Part shown: positions 1 through 8,070 of the stretch, piece by piece
Layout of the letters: each line of letters begins with the position of its first letter
How positions within the stretch are numbered: the first letter of the stretch is position 1
Assembly (NCBI GenBank): GCA_900550135.1
Contig: URQO01000029.1
Location: 1 to 22,958 of the forward strand
Length of the DNA stretch: 22,958 nucleotides
Reading direction: 5' to 3'
From: an uncultured Eubacterium sp.
GTDB lineage: Bacteria; Bacillota; Clostridia; Lachnospirales; Lachnospiraceae
Position numbers and translations under genes: made by a program
Notes under the pieces: generated by a model
What the model saw: the letters and a program-made list of their open reading frames with translations, nothing else
Database searches by the model: none
What the model was told of the DNA's origin: nothing

Positions 1-1
1 T

Positions 2-1480
2 GTTGAATCTATGGGACTTCAGGACTGTTTATTTAATATTGTTATTCCTGAACATGTAGAAACAGAAATTAAAGATGGAAAAAATCTTATTTTAACACCT
101 GGTATTTATGAAATTAACGAACCTATTGTAATTAACAATGAAAACACAGTTGTTCTTGGACTTGGTTATGCTACATTGAAACCTACAAATGGAAATCAGT
201 GTATGACAATTGGTGATGTTAAAGGTGTTAAAGTTTCAGGAGTATTGTTTGATGCCGGTCAGAAAAAATCAGAAACATTACTTACAATAGGAACAAAGAA
301 AACAGATGCTGACAATTCAGACAATCCGGTTTGCTTAATTGATACATTCTACAGAGTAGGTGGTGCAGACAATACACCTTGCAAAACAACAAATTGTGCA
401 ATTATCAATTCAAACAATGTGATTGGTGATAACTTCTGGATTTGGAGAGCCGATCATGGGGCAGGTGTAGGCTGGGACAAAAACACAGCAGATACAGGTG
501 TAATTTTTAATGGTGACAATATTACAACATACGGACTTATGGTTGAGCATTTCCAAAAATATCAGACAGTATGGAATGGTAATGGTGGAAGATGTTATAT
601 GTATCAAAGTGAACTTCCATATGATATTAAATCACAAAGTGTTTGGAATGCAAAAGGCAAGCAGGGCTATACAGATTACAAAGTTAGTGATAATGTAACA
701 AGTCATGAAGGATATGGTATTGGTATTTACTCATGCTATCAGGCAGCACAGTGTTATTTAACATCAGCCATTGAATGTCCGGATACACCAAATGTTAAGT
801 TTACAAATGTATGTACATACAGTTTAAGCGGAAATGGTGGCATTCAGTATGCAATCAATAAGTCAGGATACGGTGTATATACAAATGGAGATATGTGCAA
901 GATTATGTCATATTCAAATGGCAAAGTAAGTGCTGACAGAACATTTGAACAGGCAAGAAAGAGATTTTTTATTAGGGAAATTGAAATTGCAGGAAGAGAT
1001 TCTTACGATTATGAAATAACGAGAACATATACAGGAAAAGAAATTAAACCTGTTGTAAAAATTAAATCAGGAAATATAACTTTACGTCAGGGTATTGATT
1101 ACAAGGTAACATATAAAAACAACAAAAATGTTGGAAATGGTAAAATTATTATTACAGGCTTAAAAGCATATAAGGCTGATTATGTTATTGATTTGAAAAT
1201 CAGAACTGCAAAACCTACTGTTAAAGTTAAAAGAGTAGGAAAGAAAAAAGTGAAAGTTAATGTTTCTAAAAAGATTAAAGGTGCTACAGGTTATGAAGTG
1301 TCTTATTCAAAAAAGAGTAACTTTAAGAAGAAGTTTACGAAAGTGAAAAATGTTAAGAAATTAAAATTTACATTTAAGAGAGCAAATAAGAAACAGAAAT
1401 ATTATGTTAGAGTACGTTCTTATAAAAAGGTTGGCAAAAAGTATTATTATAGTAAATACACTAAGAAGGTAAGAATATAA
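2..1480 (+). CDS. Secreted beta-helix (GH55-like) protein with lysine-rich Fn3-like C-terminus, 5'-partial
   Basis: The reading frame is open to the window edge (three codons precede the first ATG at 11), so the N-terminus, presumably with a signal peptide, lies upstream. About the first 300 visible residues look like a right-handed parallel beta-helix: NVIGDNFWIWRADHG, NTADTGVIFNGDNIT, LMVEHFQKYQTVWNGNGGR and VSDNVTSHEGYGIG. From memory these resemble actinobacterial proteins labelled 'coagulation factor 5/8 type' or 'adenylyl cyclase', which have a GH55-like fold. Next comes an Ig-like module (YTGKEIKPVVKIKSG, then GIDYKVTYKNNKNVGNGKI) common in Lachnospiraceae surface proteins, and a Lys-rich Fn3-like domain over about the last 90 residues. 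A carbohydrate-active or carbohydrate-binding role is plausible, but no catalytic residues can be assigned. A strong terminator follows, so the gene ends its transcription unit. Confidence 0.8.
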   Translation, partial: VESMGLQDCLFNIVIPEHVETEIKDGKNLILTPGIYEINEPIVINNENTVVLGLGYATLKPTNGNQCMTIGDVKGVKVSGVLFDAGQKKSETLLTIGTKKTDADNSDNPVCLIDTFYRVGGADNTPCKTTNCAIINSNNVIGDNFWIWRADHGAGVGWDKNTADTGVIFNGDNITTYGLMVEHFQKYQTVWNGNGGRCYMYQSELPYDIKSQSVWNAKGKQGYTDYKVSDNVTSHEGYGIGIYSCYQAAQCYLTSAIECPDTPNVKFTNVCTYSLSGNGGIQYAINKSGYGVYTNGDMCKIMSYSNGKVSADRTFEQARKRFFIREIEIAGRDSYDYEITRTYTGKEIKPVVKIKSGNITLRQGIDYKVTYKNNKNVGNGKIIITGLKAYKADYVIDLKIRTAKPTVKVKRVGKKKVKVNVSKKIKGATGYEVSYSKKSNFKKKFTKVKNVKKLKFTFKRANKKQKYYVRVRSYKKVGKKYYYSKYTKKVRI

Positions 1481-1504
1481 TATTTTAGTAAAAATAATTT
1501 AATA

Positions 1505-1547
1505 AAACTTCAATTGTTGTCAATTATGGTAACAATTGAAGTTTTTT
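1505..1547 (+). terminator. Intrinsic terminator of the beta-helix protein gene
   Basis: A perfect 14-bp inverted repeat (1505-1518 AAACTTCAATTGTT with 1531-1544 AACAATTGAAGTTT) has a 12-nt loop and ends in a six-T run at 1542-1547. It lies 25 bases after the stop codon. Confidence 0.9.
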
Positions 1548-1610
1548 ATGTAATATGGAAATTTCTATTACATTATTAGAGTTTATAATAGTTGATTTTA
1601 ACATATTTTA

Positions 1611-1683
1611 AAAGTATAATTATTTGAGGTTGATTGTATATATTTTTTGCTGAAAGTATAATTGTTTGAGAGTGATTTGGATA
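1611..1683. repeat. Imperfect two-copy direct repeat upstream of recG
   Basis: AAAGTATAATTATTTGAGG at 1611 recurs as AAAGTATAATTGTTTGAGA at 1653, a 42-bp period with about 22 of the first 25 bases identical. The rest of 1550-1752 is AT-rich and shows no gene or convincing promoter. The function is unknown; it could be paired operators or an old tandem duplication. Confidence 0.45.
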
Positions 1684-1752
1684 TTTATATTTATTAAAAA
1701 ATAAGTATTGATATAAATTTGTATATACATTTTAATTGGAAGTATTTAGATA

Positions 1753-3789
1753 TTGGAGTTTGTTTTGCAACTAAAAGAATTAAAAGGTATTGGAGAGAAA
1801 ACTGAAAAGGTATTAAATCGTGCAGGGATTAGGAAAGTGGAAGATATTTTAGATTATTATCCAAGATATTACGATACTTTTGAAGAACCTGTACTTGTAA
1901 GAAATCTGGAAAATGACAGAACACAGGCAGTTTATGGAACTGTTGTAAGAGAAATTTCCGTAAGGTATGCAAAACGCTTACAAATCGTGGAGGGATATAT
2001 TCGTGATAAGGAAGGTAATCCCATCAAAGCAACATGGTTCAATGCTCCATATATGAAAAATACATTGCACAGTGGTGACGTAAGAGTATTTCGAGGCTTT
2101 ATACACGAAAGCAGAGGTTCTTATGTAATAGACCAGCCAAAGATTTATACTAATGAGCAGTACAACAGGAAAATGGGTGAAATGCAACCGGTTTATCCAC
2201 TGGTATCAGGACTTACAAACAATACTGTTCAAAAGATTACAAAGCAGGCATTGAAACTGGTAAAAAAAGAGGAAATTATTCCACTTTCAATACGTGAAAA
2301 GTATAATTTAGAAAATGTGGAAAGCGCCATAAATGATATTCATTTTCCAAAGAATAATATGGACTTTATAAAAAGTAGAAAGCGTTTGGTTTTTGAAGAG
2401 TTTTTTAGATTTATCATTACACTTAGAAAACTAAAAGAAAATAATGATGTTTCTGAAAACAAACATGTTTTAACAGTTCCTGAAGAAATTGATAAGGTAA
2501 TAAATAACTTAGGGTATACACTTACCAATGCACAACTTAAAACCTGGGATGAAATAAAAAAAGATATTTCTTCTAAAAAAGTTATGAACAGGCTGATACA
2601 GGGTGATGTTGGATCAGGGAAAACCATAGTGGCAATACTTGGACTTTTAACTGCTGCATTAAACAATCAACAGGCTGTGCTCATGGCACCAACAGAAGTT
2701 CTTGCAAGACAACATTATGAAAATGTTATAGAAATTATCCAAAAGAATAAACTTGACTTAAATGTAGAAATTCTTGTGGGTTCAATGAAAGCAAAGGAAA
2801 AAAGAGAGGCTTATGATAGAATAAAGTCAGGTGCATCTGATATTATAATTGGAACTCATGCATTAATTCAGGAAAAAGTTGAATATAATAAGTTGGCGTT
2901 TGTTGTAACAGACGAACAACATAGATTTGGAGTAAAACAAAGAGAGACCATATTTAAAAAAGGTGACAGTCCCCACACAATGGTTATGAGTGCAACACCA
3001 ATTCCAAGAACACTAGCTATTATTATGTATGGTGATTTGGATATATCCATTATTGATGAATTGCCGGCAGGACGAAAGAAAATTGCCAACTGTGTTGTGG
3101 GAAAAGATTATCGTTACAATGCATACAAGTTTATTAAAAATCAGGTCAATGAAGGAAGACAGGCATATGTGATTTGTCCTACAGTAGAATATAGCTAAGC
3201 TGTAGAAGGGGAAAATGTAATAGAATATGCAGAAAAATTAAAGGCAGTTTTACCACCGGGTATTAATGTAGAATATTTACATGGTAGAATGAAACCGGCT
3301 GAAAAAAACGAAATAATGAACAGGTTTGCAAACAATGATATACAGGTTCTCGTGTCAACAACAGTAGTTGAAGTTGGTGTTAATGTTCCAAATGCTACAG
3401 TTATGATGGTTGAAAATGCAGAAAGATTTGGTCTTGCGCAGTTACATCAGTTAAGAGGTCGTGTTGGAAGAGGTAAACATCAGTCATACTGCATTTTTGT
3501 AAATGGTTCAGGAAAAAAAGATGCATCAAAACGTTTGGAAATTTTAAACAAATCAAATGATGGATTTTACATTGCAGGCGAAGATTTAAAACTTAGAGGG
3601 CCCGGAGATTTCTTTGGTGTAAGGCAAAGTGGTGACTTTGAGTTTAAACTAGGCGACATAATGAATGATGCAAAAACATTGAAAATGGCAGCTGAAGCAG
3701 TTAATTTAATTGAAAATAATGAGATTTCATTAACTGATGAAGAAATAAAAATGGTACAATCACAAAATTGTGATAGTATAAACATATAA
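1753..3789 (+). pseudogene. recG: ATP-dependent DNA helicase RecG, interrupted by an in-frame TAA stop
   Basis: RecG remodels stalled replication forks and branch-migrates Holliday junctions. Translation starts at TTG 1753, ten bases after GGAAG (1738-1742). The N-terminal wedge/OB region, Walker A GDVGSGKT (residues 284-291), DEQH box (387-390) and SATPIPRT (413-420) are intact. Codon 482 (3196-3198) is TAA, yet the same frame continues without any shift through YLHGRM, VVEVGVNVPNATVMMVENAE and QLRGRVGRG to a normal stop at 3787-3789. Ignoring the one stop, the length is about 678 codons, normal for RecG. A single GAA-to-TAA change would explain it. The truncated product keeps motifs I-III but lacks IV-VI. 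The first downstream in-frame ATG (3289) has no Shine-Dalgarno and lies after motif IV, so rescue by reinitiation looks poor. A sequencing error, or a recent mutation in this strain, is possible. Confidence 0.92.
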
Positions 3790-3803
3790 TATAAAGCAAA
3801 AAG

Positions 3804-3833
3804 AAAGGAGCGTATGTTTACATACGATTAGTT
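3804..3833 (+). promoter_or_regulatory. ddl ribosome binding site separated from the start by a hairpin
   Basis: AAAGGAG (3804-3810) is 23 bases from the ddl ATG at 3834, too far for direct use. Immediately after it, CGTATG (3811-3816) and CATACG (3821-3826) form a perfect 6-bp stem with loop TTTA. Seven bases remain between the hairpin and ATG, so folding restores ideal spacing. The stem also holds an ATG (3814) opening a five-codon frame ending TAG at 3829-3831, two bases before ddl. Confidence 0.6.
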
Positions 3834-4862
3834 ATGAATATAGTAGTTTTATGTGGTGGAAACAGTACAGAAAGAGAAGTATCAATTAATTCAGGATACA
3901 ATGTATGTCAGGCATTAAGAGAAAAAAAACATAATGCTATTTTACTGGATGTGTTTTTTGGTAGTGATGACAAAGATATTTTAAGTAAAACATCAGGTGA
4001 TTATGATGTTACAAAAGTAAGAGATGACATAAGAGCTTTATCATCAAATGTAAAGGATGAAGAAAAAACAAGAAAAAGCTTTTTTGGAACAAATGTAATT
4101 GATATTTGTATGAAAGCAGACATTGTGTTTATGGCACTTCATGGAAAAAATGGTGAAGATGGAAAATGTCAGGCAGCTTTTGATTTGTATGGAATAAAAT
4201 ATACCGGCTCAGGTGCTCTTGCATCTGCAATTGGTATGGACAAGGCTGTTACAAAACAGATTTTCATTGCAAAAGATGTGCCTACAGCTAAAAGTGTATG
4301 GCGTAAAAAGGGAGAAGATACATCTCTTGAAAACACAGGTTTAACTTTACCTGTTGTTGTTAAGGCATGTAATGGTGGCTCAAGTGTTGGCGTTGTTTTA
4401 GTTAATACATCAGAAGAATATGAAGATGCAGTAAAAGAATGTTTTAGTTTTGATAACCAGATTTTGATTGAATCTTTTATTAAAGGAAGGGAATTCTCAA
4501 TTGGTGTAATAGATCATAAAGCACTTCCTATTGTGGAAATTATTCCAAATGAAGGTTGGTATGATTATGAGAATAAATATAAAGAAGGAGCTACAACTCA
4601 CGTTTGTCCTGCACAGTTAAATGAGGAACTTACAAAAAAAATGCAAAAAGTTGCTGTAGATGCCTGCGACGCAATAGGTTGTGAGCCTTATGCAAGAGCA
4701 GATGTAATGATGGATAAAGCAGGCAATATGTATTGTCTTGAAGTGAATACATTACCTGGAATGACGGCTACAAGTTTAATTCCTGATGAAGCAAGGGCTA
4801 TTGGAATTGATTATCCATCACTTTGTGACAACATTGTAAATTTATCATTAAACAAAAAATAA
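3834..4862 (+). CDS. ddl: D-alanine--D-alanine ligase
   Basis: This cytosolic ATP-grasp enzyme joins two D-alanines to make the dipeptide that MurF attaches to the peptidoglycan precursor. At 342 residues it has the usual length. It shows the N-terminal STEREVSINSG motif with Glu15, ALHGKNGEDG, the ATP-grasp loop NGGSSVGV, the YDYENKY/KEG omega-loop region and the C-terminal EVNTLPGMTATSL metal and phosphate motif. The tyrosine of YDYENKY is typical of D-Ala-D-Ala ligases rather than the D-Ala-D-Lac enzymes of vancomycin resistance. The gene lies 44 bases after the recG reading frame and 32 before murF, with no terminator between them, so co-transcription with both is likely. Its ribosome binding site is unusual (see 3804-3833). 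Confidence 0.95.
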   Translation: MNIVVLCGGNSTEREVSINSGYNVCQALREKKHNAILLDVFFGSDDKDILSKTSGDYDVTKVRDDIRALSSNVKDEEKTRKSFFGTNVIDICMKADIVFMALHGKNGEDGKCQAAFDLYGIKYTGSGALASAIGMDKAVTKQIFIAKDVPTAKSVWRKKGEDTSLENTGLTLPVVVKACNGGSSVGVVLVNTSEEYEDAVKECFSFDNQILIESFIKGREFSIGVIDHKALPIVEIIPNEGWYDYENKYKEGATTHVCPAQLNEELTKKMQKVAVDACDAIGCEPYARADVMMDKAGNMYCLEVNTLPGMTATSLIPDEARAIGIDYPSLCDNIVNLSLNKK

Positions 4863-4894
4863 ACATAGTTTGATATTATATGAGGAACAATATT

Positions 4895-6256
4895 ATGAAA
4901 ATGAAAAATATGACACTTGAGAATATAGCGAAAGCCTGTAGTGGAACATTTGTTGGAAAAGACAGTGACAAAGCATTAACTATTACAGGAGTGGAAAAAG
5001 ACAGCAGACTTATAGAAGAGGGCTTTTTATATGTGCCATTTGTTGGTACTAATGTGGACGGCCATGACTTTATAAATCAATGCTTTGAAAAAGGAGCAAT
5101 TTGCAGTCTTAGTGAAAAAAAACTTGACAATGTGGAAGGCTCATATATCAGAGTAGAATCAACTGCTCAGGCTTTAAAGGATATTGCTGAATTTTACAGA
5201 CAGCAGCTTTCCTGTAAGGTTATTGGAATTACAGGAAGTGTTGGAAAAACCAGCACAAAAGAAATTATAGCTTCAGTATTATCTGAAAAATTTCAGGTTT
5301 TAAAAACAGAAGGCAATTACAACAATGAAATTGGTATGCCTCTTACAATTTTAAAAATAAGAGACAATCATGATATAGCAGTTATAGAAATGGGTATTAG
5401 TGATTTTGAAGAAATGCACAGACTTTCAAAAGTTTCAAAACCTGATGTTGCCGTAATTACAAACATTGGTACATGTCATTTGGAAAATTTAGGTGATAGA
5501 GATGGTGTGTTTAAGGCAAAAACAGAAATGTTTGATAATGTGTCAGACAATCCATTTATTGTTTTAAATGGTGATGATGACAAACTTATAAATGTAAAAG
5601 AAGTTAAAGGTGTAAAACCTGTATTTTTTGGAGTTGAAACAAAACAGAGTGTTTATGTGGAAAAATATAAGCAAATGGGTGTTTTAGGAACAGAAGCGAG
5701 AATTAATTATTTTGGTGATTCCTTTGATACCGTTATTCCAATTCCGGGATATCATATGCTTTACAATGCATTGGCAGCTACTTGTATTGGTATACATTTT
5801 GGAATGACATTTGAACAAATTGACAAAGGAATTAGAAAACTTAAGGCAATTGGCGGAAGAAACAATATTTTCAAGGCAAAAGACATGACAATTATTGATG
5901 ATTGTTACAATGCAAATCCAATGTCAATGAAGGCAAGCATTAATGTTTTAGCTCAGGCAGATGGAAGAAAAGTTGCCATATTAGGTGATATGTTTGAACT
6001 TGGAGAAAAATCTTCAAACCTTCATAAAGAAGTAGGTGAATATGCTGCTGATAATAATATTGATTTGATTATAACAATTGGACAATTGTCAAAAGATATA
6101 CATAATGGAGCAAAGTTAAAAGGTGCCAATGGCATTCACTTTGATACAAAAGAAGAATTTTTTGAAAAAATGGATAGTTTATTAAAATCAGGCGACACTA
6201 TTTTAATTAAGGCTTCAAACTCAATGAAATTTAAAGAAATAGTAGCAAAATTTTAG
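4895..6256 (+). CDS. murF: UDP-N-acetylmuramoyl-tripeptide--D-alanyl-D-alanine ligase
   Basis: MurF ligates the D-Ala-D-Ala dipeptide made by the upstream ddl product onto the UDP-MurNAc-tripeptide, the last cytosolic Mur ligase step. Visible are the N-terminal substrate domain, the P-loop GITGSVGKTS (residues 111-120), TEGNYNNEIGMPLT, VIEMGISDFEEM, NIGTCHLENLG, the lysine motif GVFKAKTEM and, in the C-terminal domain, DDCYNANPMSMKASI and ILGDMFELGE. The start was placed at ATG 4895 because GAGGA (4882-4886) lies eight bases before it; the in-frame ATG at 4880 has no upstream Shine-Dalgarno and contains this one. The length of 453 residues is typical. It follows ddl by 32 bases in what looks like one operon. 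No convincing terminator follows the stop. Confidence 0.95.
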   Translation: MKMKNMTLENIAKACSGTFVGKDSDKALTITGVEKDSRLIEEGFLYVPFVGTNVDGHDFINQCFEKGAICSLSEKKLDNVEGSYIRVESTAQALKDIAEFYRQQLSCKVIGITGSVGKTSTKEIIASVLSEKFQVLKTEGNYNNEIGMPLTILKIRDNHDIAVIEMGISDFEEMHRLSKVSKPDVAVITNIGTCHLENLGDRDGVFKAKTEMFDNVSDNPFIVLNGDDDKLINVKEVKGVKPVFFGVETKQSVYVEKYKQMGVLGTEARINYFGDSFDTVIPIPGYHMLYNALAATCIGIHFGMTFEQIDKGIRKLKAIGGRNNIFKAKDMTIIDDCYNANPMSMKASINVLAQADGRKVAILGDMFELGEKSSNLHKEVGEYAADNNIDLIITIGQLSKDIHNGAKLKGANGIHFDTKEEFFEKMDSLLKSGDTILIKASNSMKFKEIVAKF

Positions 6257-6291
6257 TTCACAAAATTTGTCAAAATAACAACAAGTTACCA

Positions 6292-6320
6292 GTTTATATT
6301 TAAAATTTTTTCACATAATA
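6292..6320 (+). promoter_or_regulatory. Candidate sigma-G promoter of the spore protein gene
   Basis: CATAATA at 6314-6320 fits the sigma-G -10 pattern CATNNTA exactly. GTTTA at 6292-6296, 17 bases upstream, matches four of five positions of the -35 pattern GNATR. Forespore expression is expected for this gene family, which raises the plausibility of a short AT-rich match. Confidence 0.5.
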
Positions 6321-6387
6321 GTAGTGTAACAAAAAATCAATTGATAGTTAGTTACAGCAAATTAATGTGAAAAACGGAGGTAACGTC

Positions 6388-6588
6388 ATGAGTAACACAA
6401 ACAAAGTTAACGTACCTGAAGCAAAGGGTGCAATGGACAGATTCAAAATGGAATGTGCATCAGAAGTTGGAGTACAGCTTACAGATGGATATAACGGAAA
6501 CTTAACATCTGCACAGGCAGGTTCTGTTGGTGGTCAGATGGTTAAGAAAATGATTGAAGCTCAGGAAAGACAGATGAGTGGCAAATAG
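6388..6588 (+). CDS. Alpha/beta-type small acid-soluble spore protein
   Basis: These proteins coat and protect DNA in the dormant forespore and are degraded by the GPR protease at germination. The 66-residue product has both family blocks: VPEAKGAMDRFKMECASEVG, carrying the GPR cleavage region around MECASEV, and DGYNGNLTSAQAGSVGGQMV, the DNA-binding helix-turn-helix block. The start is ATG 6388, seven bases after GGAGG (6376-6380); the in-frame GTG at 6367 would put the Shine-Dalgarno inside the gene. The gene is monocistronic, with a sigma-G-like promoter before it and a strong terminator after it. It is direct evidence that the organism belongs to a spore-forming lineage. Confidence 0.96.
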   Translation: MSNTNKVNVPEAKGAMDRFKMECASEVGVQLTDGYNGNLTSAQAGSVGGQMVKKMIEAQERQMSGK

Positions 6589-6604
6589 TAATTAAATATT
6601 ACTA

Positions 6605-6639
6605 AGAGAGACCCGTTTAAATGCGGGTCTCTTTCTTTG
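6605..6639 (+). terminator. Intrinsic terminator of the spore protein gene, overlapping the convergent exonuclease gene
   Basis: A perfect 9-bp GC-containing stem (6607-6615 AGAGACCCG with 6624-6632 CGGGTCTCT), extended by flanking pairs, has an 8-base loop and a T-rich tail. The right arm and part of the loop also encode the last codons and the stop of the minus-strand gene. Confidence 0.85.
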
Positions 6640-7729
6640 GCTTTTCTTTAATAAAATCTATTATACAATCAAGATATGTTTTGATATTTTCATCATTAAC
6701 AGAGTCAGTTTTTATAAATTGGTCTTTATCTTTATATTCAAGTTTAAAAGAAAACTTAAAGTTGGTAGATTTCTTTATTGGCAAAAAGTCGCCGGAGTAT
6801 TTTTCGTAACAGGTGGAAGCAGTTGCCGGCTTCCTGTATTTGTTATCAACATACTGTCCAACACTTTTATGTATGGCAACATCCTCGGTGGTTAAATAGT
6901 AATAATCTTTGTAATTTTCAAAGAAATACTTAAATGTTCCGTAAACAATATTGACTGTTAACTGACCTTTATCTTCTTTCATAATAAGAGAAATACCCGG
7001 AATATTGTATGAAATCTTTACAGGTATTTTATTTTCTAAAGAAAAAGCTATAGTTAATTCTTTTTCAGTATCATTCAATGAATTTTTATATTCATTGAAC
7101 CTGTAATTTAAAACATTGTATTTGTGATTAAACAAATCATTAAATGAAAGAAGAGATAACAAATGTCCCATGTTAAATACATCTTCTTTGTTGTGAAGCA
7201 ACAATGGAAGAAGCAACTTTTCATCTTTTGATTCTACATAATGTTTAAACACCTCAATTAAATCACCACCTGAAAAAGGGTCGGTACGGTGAATACCAAG
7301 CAATTTTTCAAAAGATTTTTGCTTCTGATTTTCCATCTTAAGAAGGTGATTGATTGAACTAACTGATTTATAAATATCAATATGCTTATAATTTTCAAAG
7401 TTAAATTCAAGCATGTATTTTTCTCCACGTTCCTTTACAAAAGGAATATCAAAACTGTTTCCATTAAAATGAATAATAGTGTCAAAATCTTTTATAAACT
7501 TGTGAAATGCCATAAGTATATTGGCTTCATCGTTGAAGTTTTCTGCAAGCCATTGAGTGTACATTAATTCATCACCTGCATAATACATACAGCCAATTAA
7601 ATAAACATTACAGTATTTTCTGGAAAAACCTGTAGTTTCAATATCAAAAAATATAACTTTATCTTTGTTTGCAATCTTTTCTACCTGATATTCTATTGTA
7701 ATATCTGCTTTATTTCTTATAACTATCAT
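6617..7729 (-). CDS. YprB-like RNase H-fold 3'-5' exonuclease (DEDD family)
   Basis: The 370-residue product has a DEDD-type exonuclease fold in its N-terminal half: FFDIETTG supplies Asp29 and Glu31, HFNGNSFD supplies Asp94, and HNKEDVFNM supplies His179 and Asp183. This set matches the RNase_H_2/YprB exonuclease domain. The C-terminal half (about residues 200-370) is not recognised. The substrate, DNA or RNA, cannot be told from sequence. The start is ATG at 7729. The frame stays open to 7951, but that extension is the antisense of a riboswitch and is rejected. There is no Shine-Dalgarno before 7729, and a -10-like TAAAAT ends seven bases from the ATG, suggesting a leaderless mRNA. The gene converges on the spore protein gene, and its 3' end overlaps that gene's terminator. 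Confidence 0.85.
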   Translation of the reverse strand: MIVIRNKADITIEYQVEKIANKDKVIFFDIETTGFSRKYCNVYLIGCMYYAGDELMYTQWLAENFNDEANILMAFHKFIKDFDTIIHFNGNSFDIPFVKERGEKYMLEFNFENYKHIDIYKSVSSINHLLKMENQKQKSFEKLLGIHRTDPFSGGDLIEVFKHYVESKDEKLLLPLLLHNKEDVFNMGHLLSLLSFNDLFNHKYNVLNYRFNEYKNSLNDTEKELTIAFSLENKIPVKISYNIPGISLIMKEDKGQLTVNIVYGTFKYFFENYKDYYYLTTEDVAIHKSVGQYVDNKYRKPATASTCYEKYSGDFLPIKKSTNFKFSFKLEYKDKDQFIKTDSVNDENIKTYLDCIIDFIKEKPKKETRI

Positions 7730-7736
7730 GAATACA

Positions 7737-7765
7737 ATTTTAGCAAAAGAATCAAAAATTGACAA
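7737..7765 (-). promoter_or_regulatory. Promoter of the exonuclease gene, predicted leaderless transcript
   Basis: On the minus strand TTGTCA (7765-7760) and TAAAAT (7742-7737) are each 5/6 matches to the sigma-A hexamers with an exact 17-base spacer. The -10 lies seven bases from the ATG, so the transcript should begin at or next to the start codon. The -35 overlaps that of the divergent promoter. Confidence 0.6.
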
Positions 7766-7787
7766 TGAAATAGTGTAATGATAATAT
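7759..7787 (+). promoter_or_regulatory. Promoter of the cobalamin riboswitch transcript
   Basis: A consensus TTGACA (7759-7764) is followed by GATAAT at 7780-7785 (15-base spacer) or TAATAT at 7782-7787 (17-base spacer). Transcription would start about 7793, roughly a dozen bases before the aptamer. Confidence 0.6.
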
Positions 7788-7806
7788 ATCCATTGATAAT
7801 AAAATA

Positions 7807-8009
7807 GCTTTATGTTCCGATGTAAAAATCGGCTAAGAGGGAAACAGGTGTAAATCCTGTACGGTCCCGCCACTGTAAGCATGGAGTAGATTCTTATGAC
7901 AATGTCACCCACTGGGCAACTGGGAAGGGAAGATGAAGCGATGATGTGCAAGTCAGGAGACCTGCATAAAGCATTGAAGTTATATCACGGGGAATTGATA
8001 AAGGACTTC
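7807..8009 (+). promoter_or_regulatory. Cobalamin (adenosylcobalamin-type) riboswitch
   Basis: The conserved core is clear: AGAGGGAAACAGGTG, TAAATCCTGTACGGTCCC, GCCACTGT at 7869-7876 and the B12 box CAGGAGACCTGC (about 7954-7965). A closing helix of eight perfect pairs joins 7807-7814 (GCTTTATG) to 7965-7972 (CATAAAGC). After it, GAAGT (7976-7980) with ACTTC (8005-8009), plus inner TATC/GATA, forms a hairpin with a G-rich loop that is a candidate for the loop that kisses the aptamer. High corrinoid normally turns such switches off. Two terminator hairpins lie between it and the downstream surface protein gene, so control by transcription termination is likely. Confidence 0.93.
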
Positions 8010-8018
8010 TAAATAAAA

Positions 8019-8040
8019 AAGGCATTTATGCCTTATTTTT
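8019..8040 (+). terminator. First hairpin after the riboswitch, possible expression platform
   Basis: AAGGCA (8019-8024) pairs with TGCCTT (8029-8034) around loop TTTA. ATTTTT follows. The stem is short, so it is either a weak terminator or a structure that alternates with aptamer pairing. Confidence 0.5.
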
Positions 8041-8070
8041 GCTATGCAAAATTTTATTCAGATTCTTTTG

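Noticed and set aside
3196..3198. Programmed frameshift or selenocysteine in recG
   Set aside because: The frame does not change across the stop and the codon is TAA, not TGA.
3289..3789. The C-terminal RecG fragment as a separate gene
   Set aside because: It starts in the middle of the helicase domain with no ribosome binding site and continues the recG frame exactly.
3834..4862. Vancomycin-resistance type D-Ala-D-Lac ligase
   Set aside because: The YDYENKY motif and the ddl-murF context fit a housekeeping D-Ala-D-Ala ligase, and no vanH- or vanX-like gene is nearby.
4880..4894. ATG 4880 as murF start
   Set aside because: It has no upstream Shine-Dalgarno; GAGGA within these codons is correctly spaced for ATG 4895.
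6367..6387. GTG start seven codons upstream in the spore protein gene
   Set aside because: GGAGG lies inside this stretch with ideal spacing to ATG 6388, and family members begin near that point.
7730..7951. N-terminal extension of the exonuclease gene by 74 codons
   Set aside because: The extension is the reverse complement of the cobalamin riboswitch aptamer and of the divergent promoters; its open frame is incidental.
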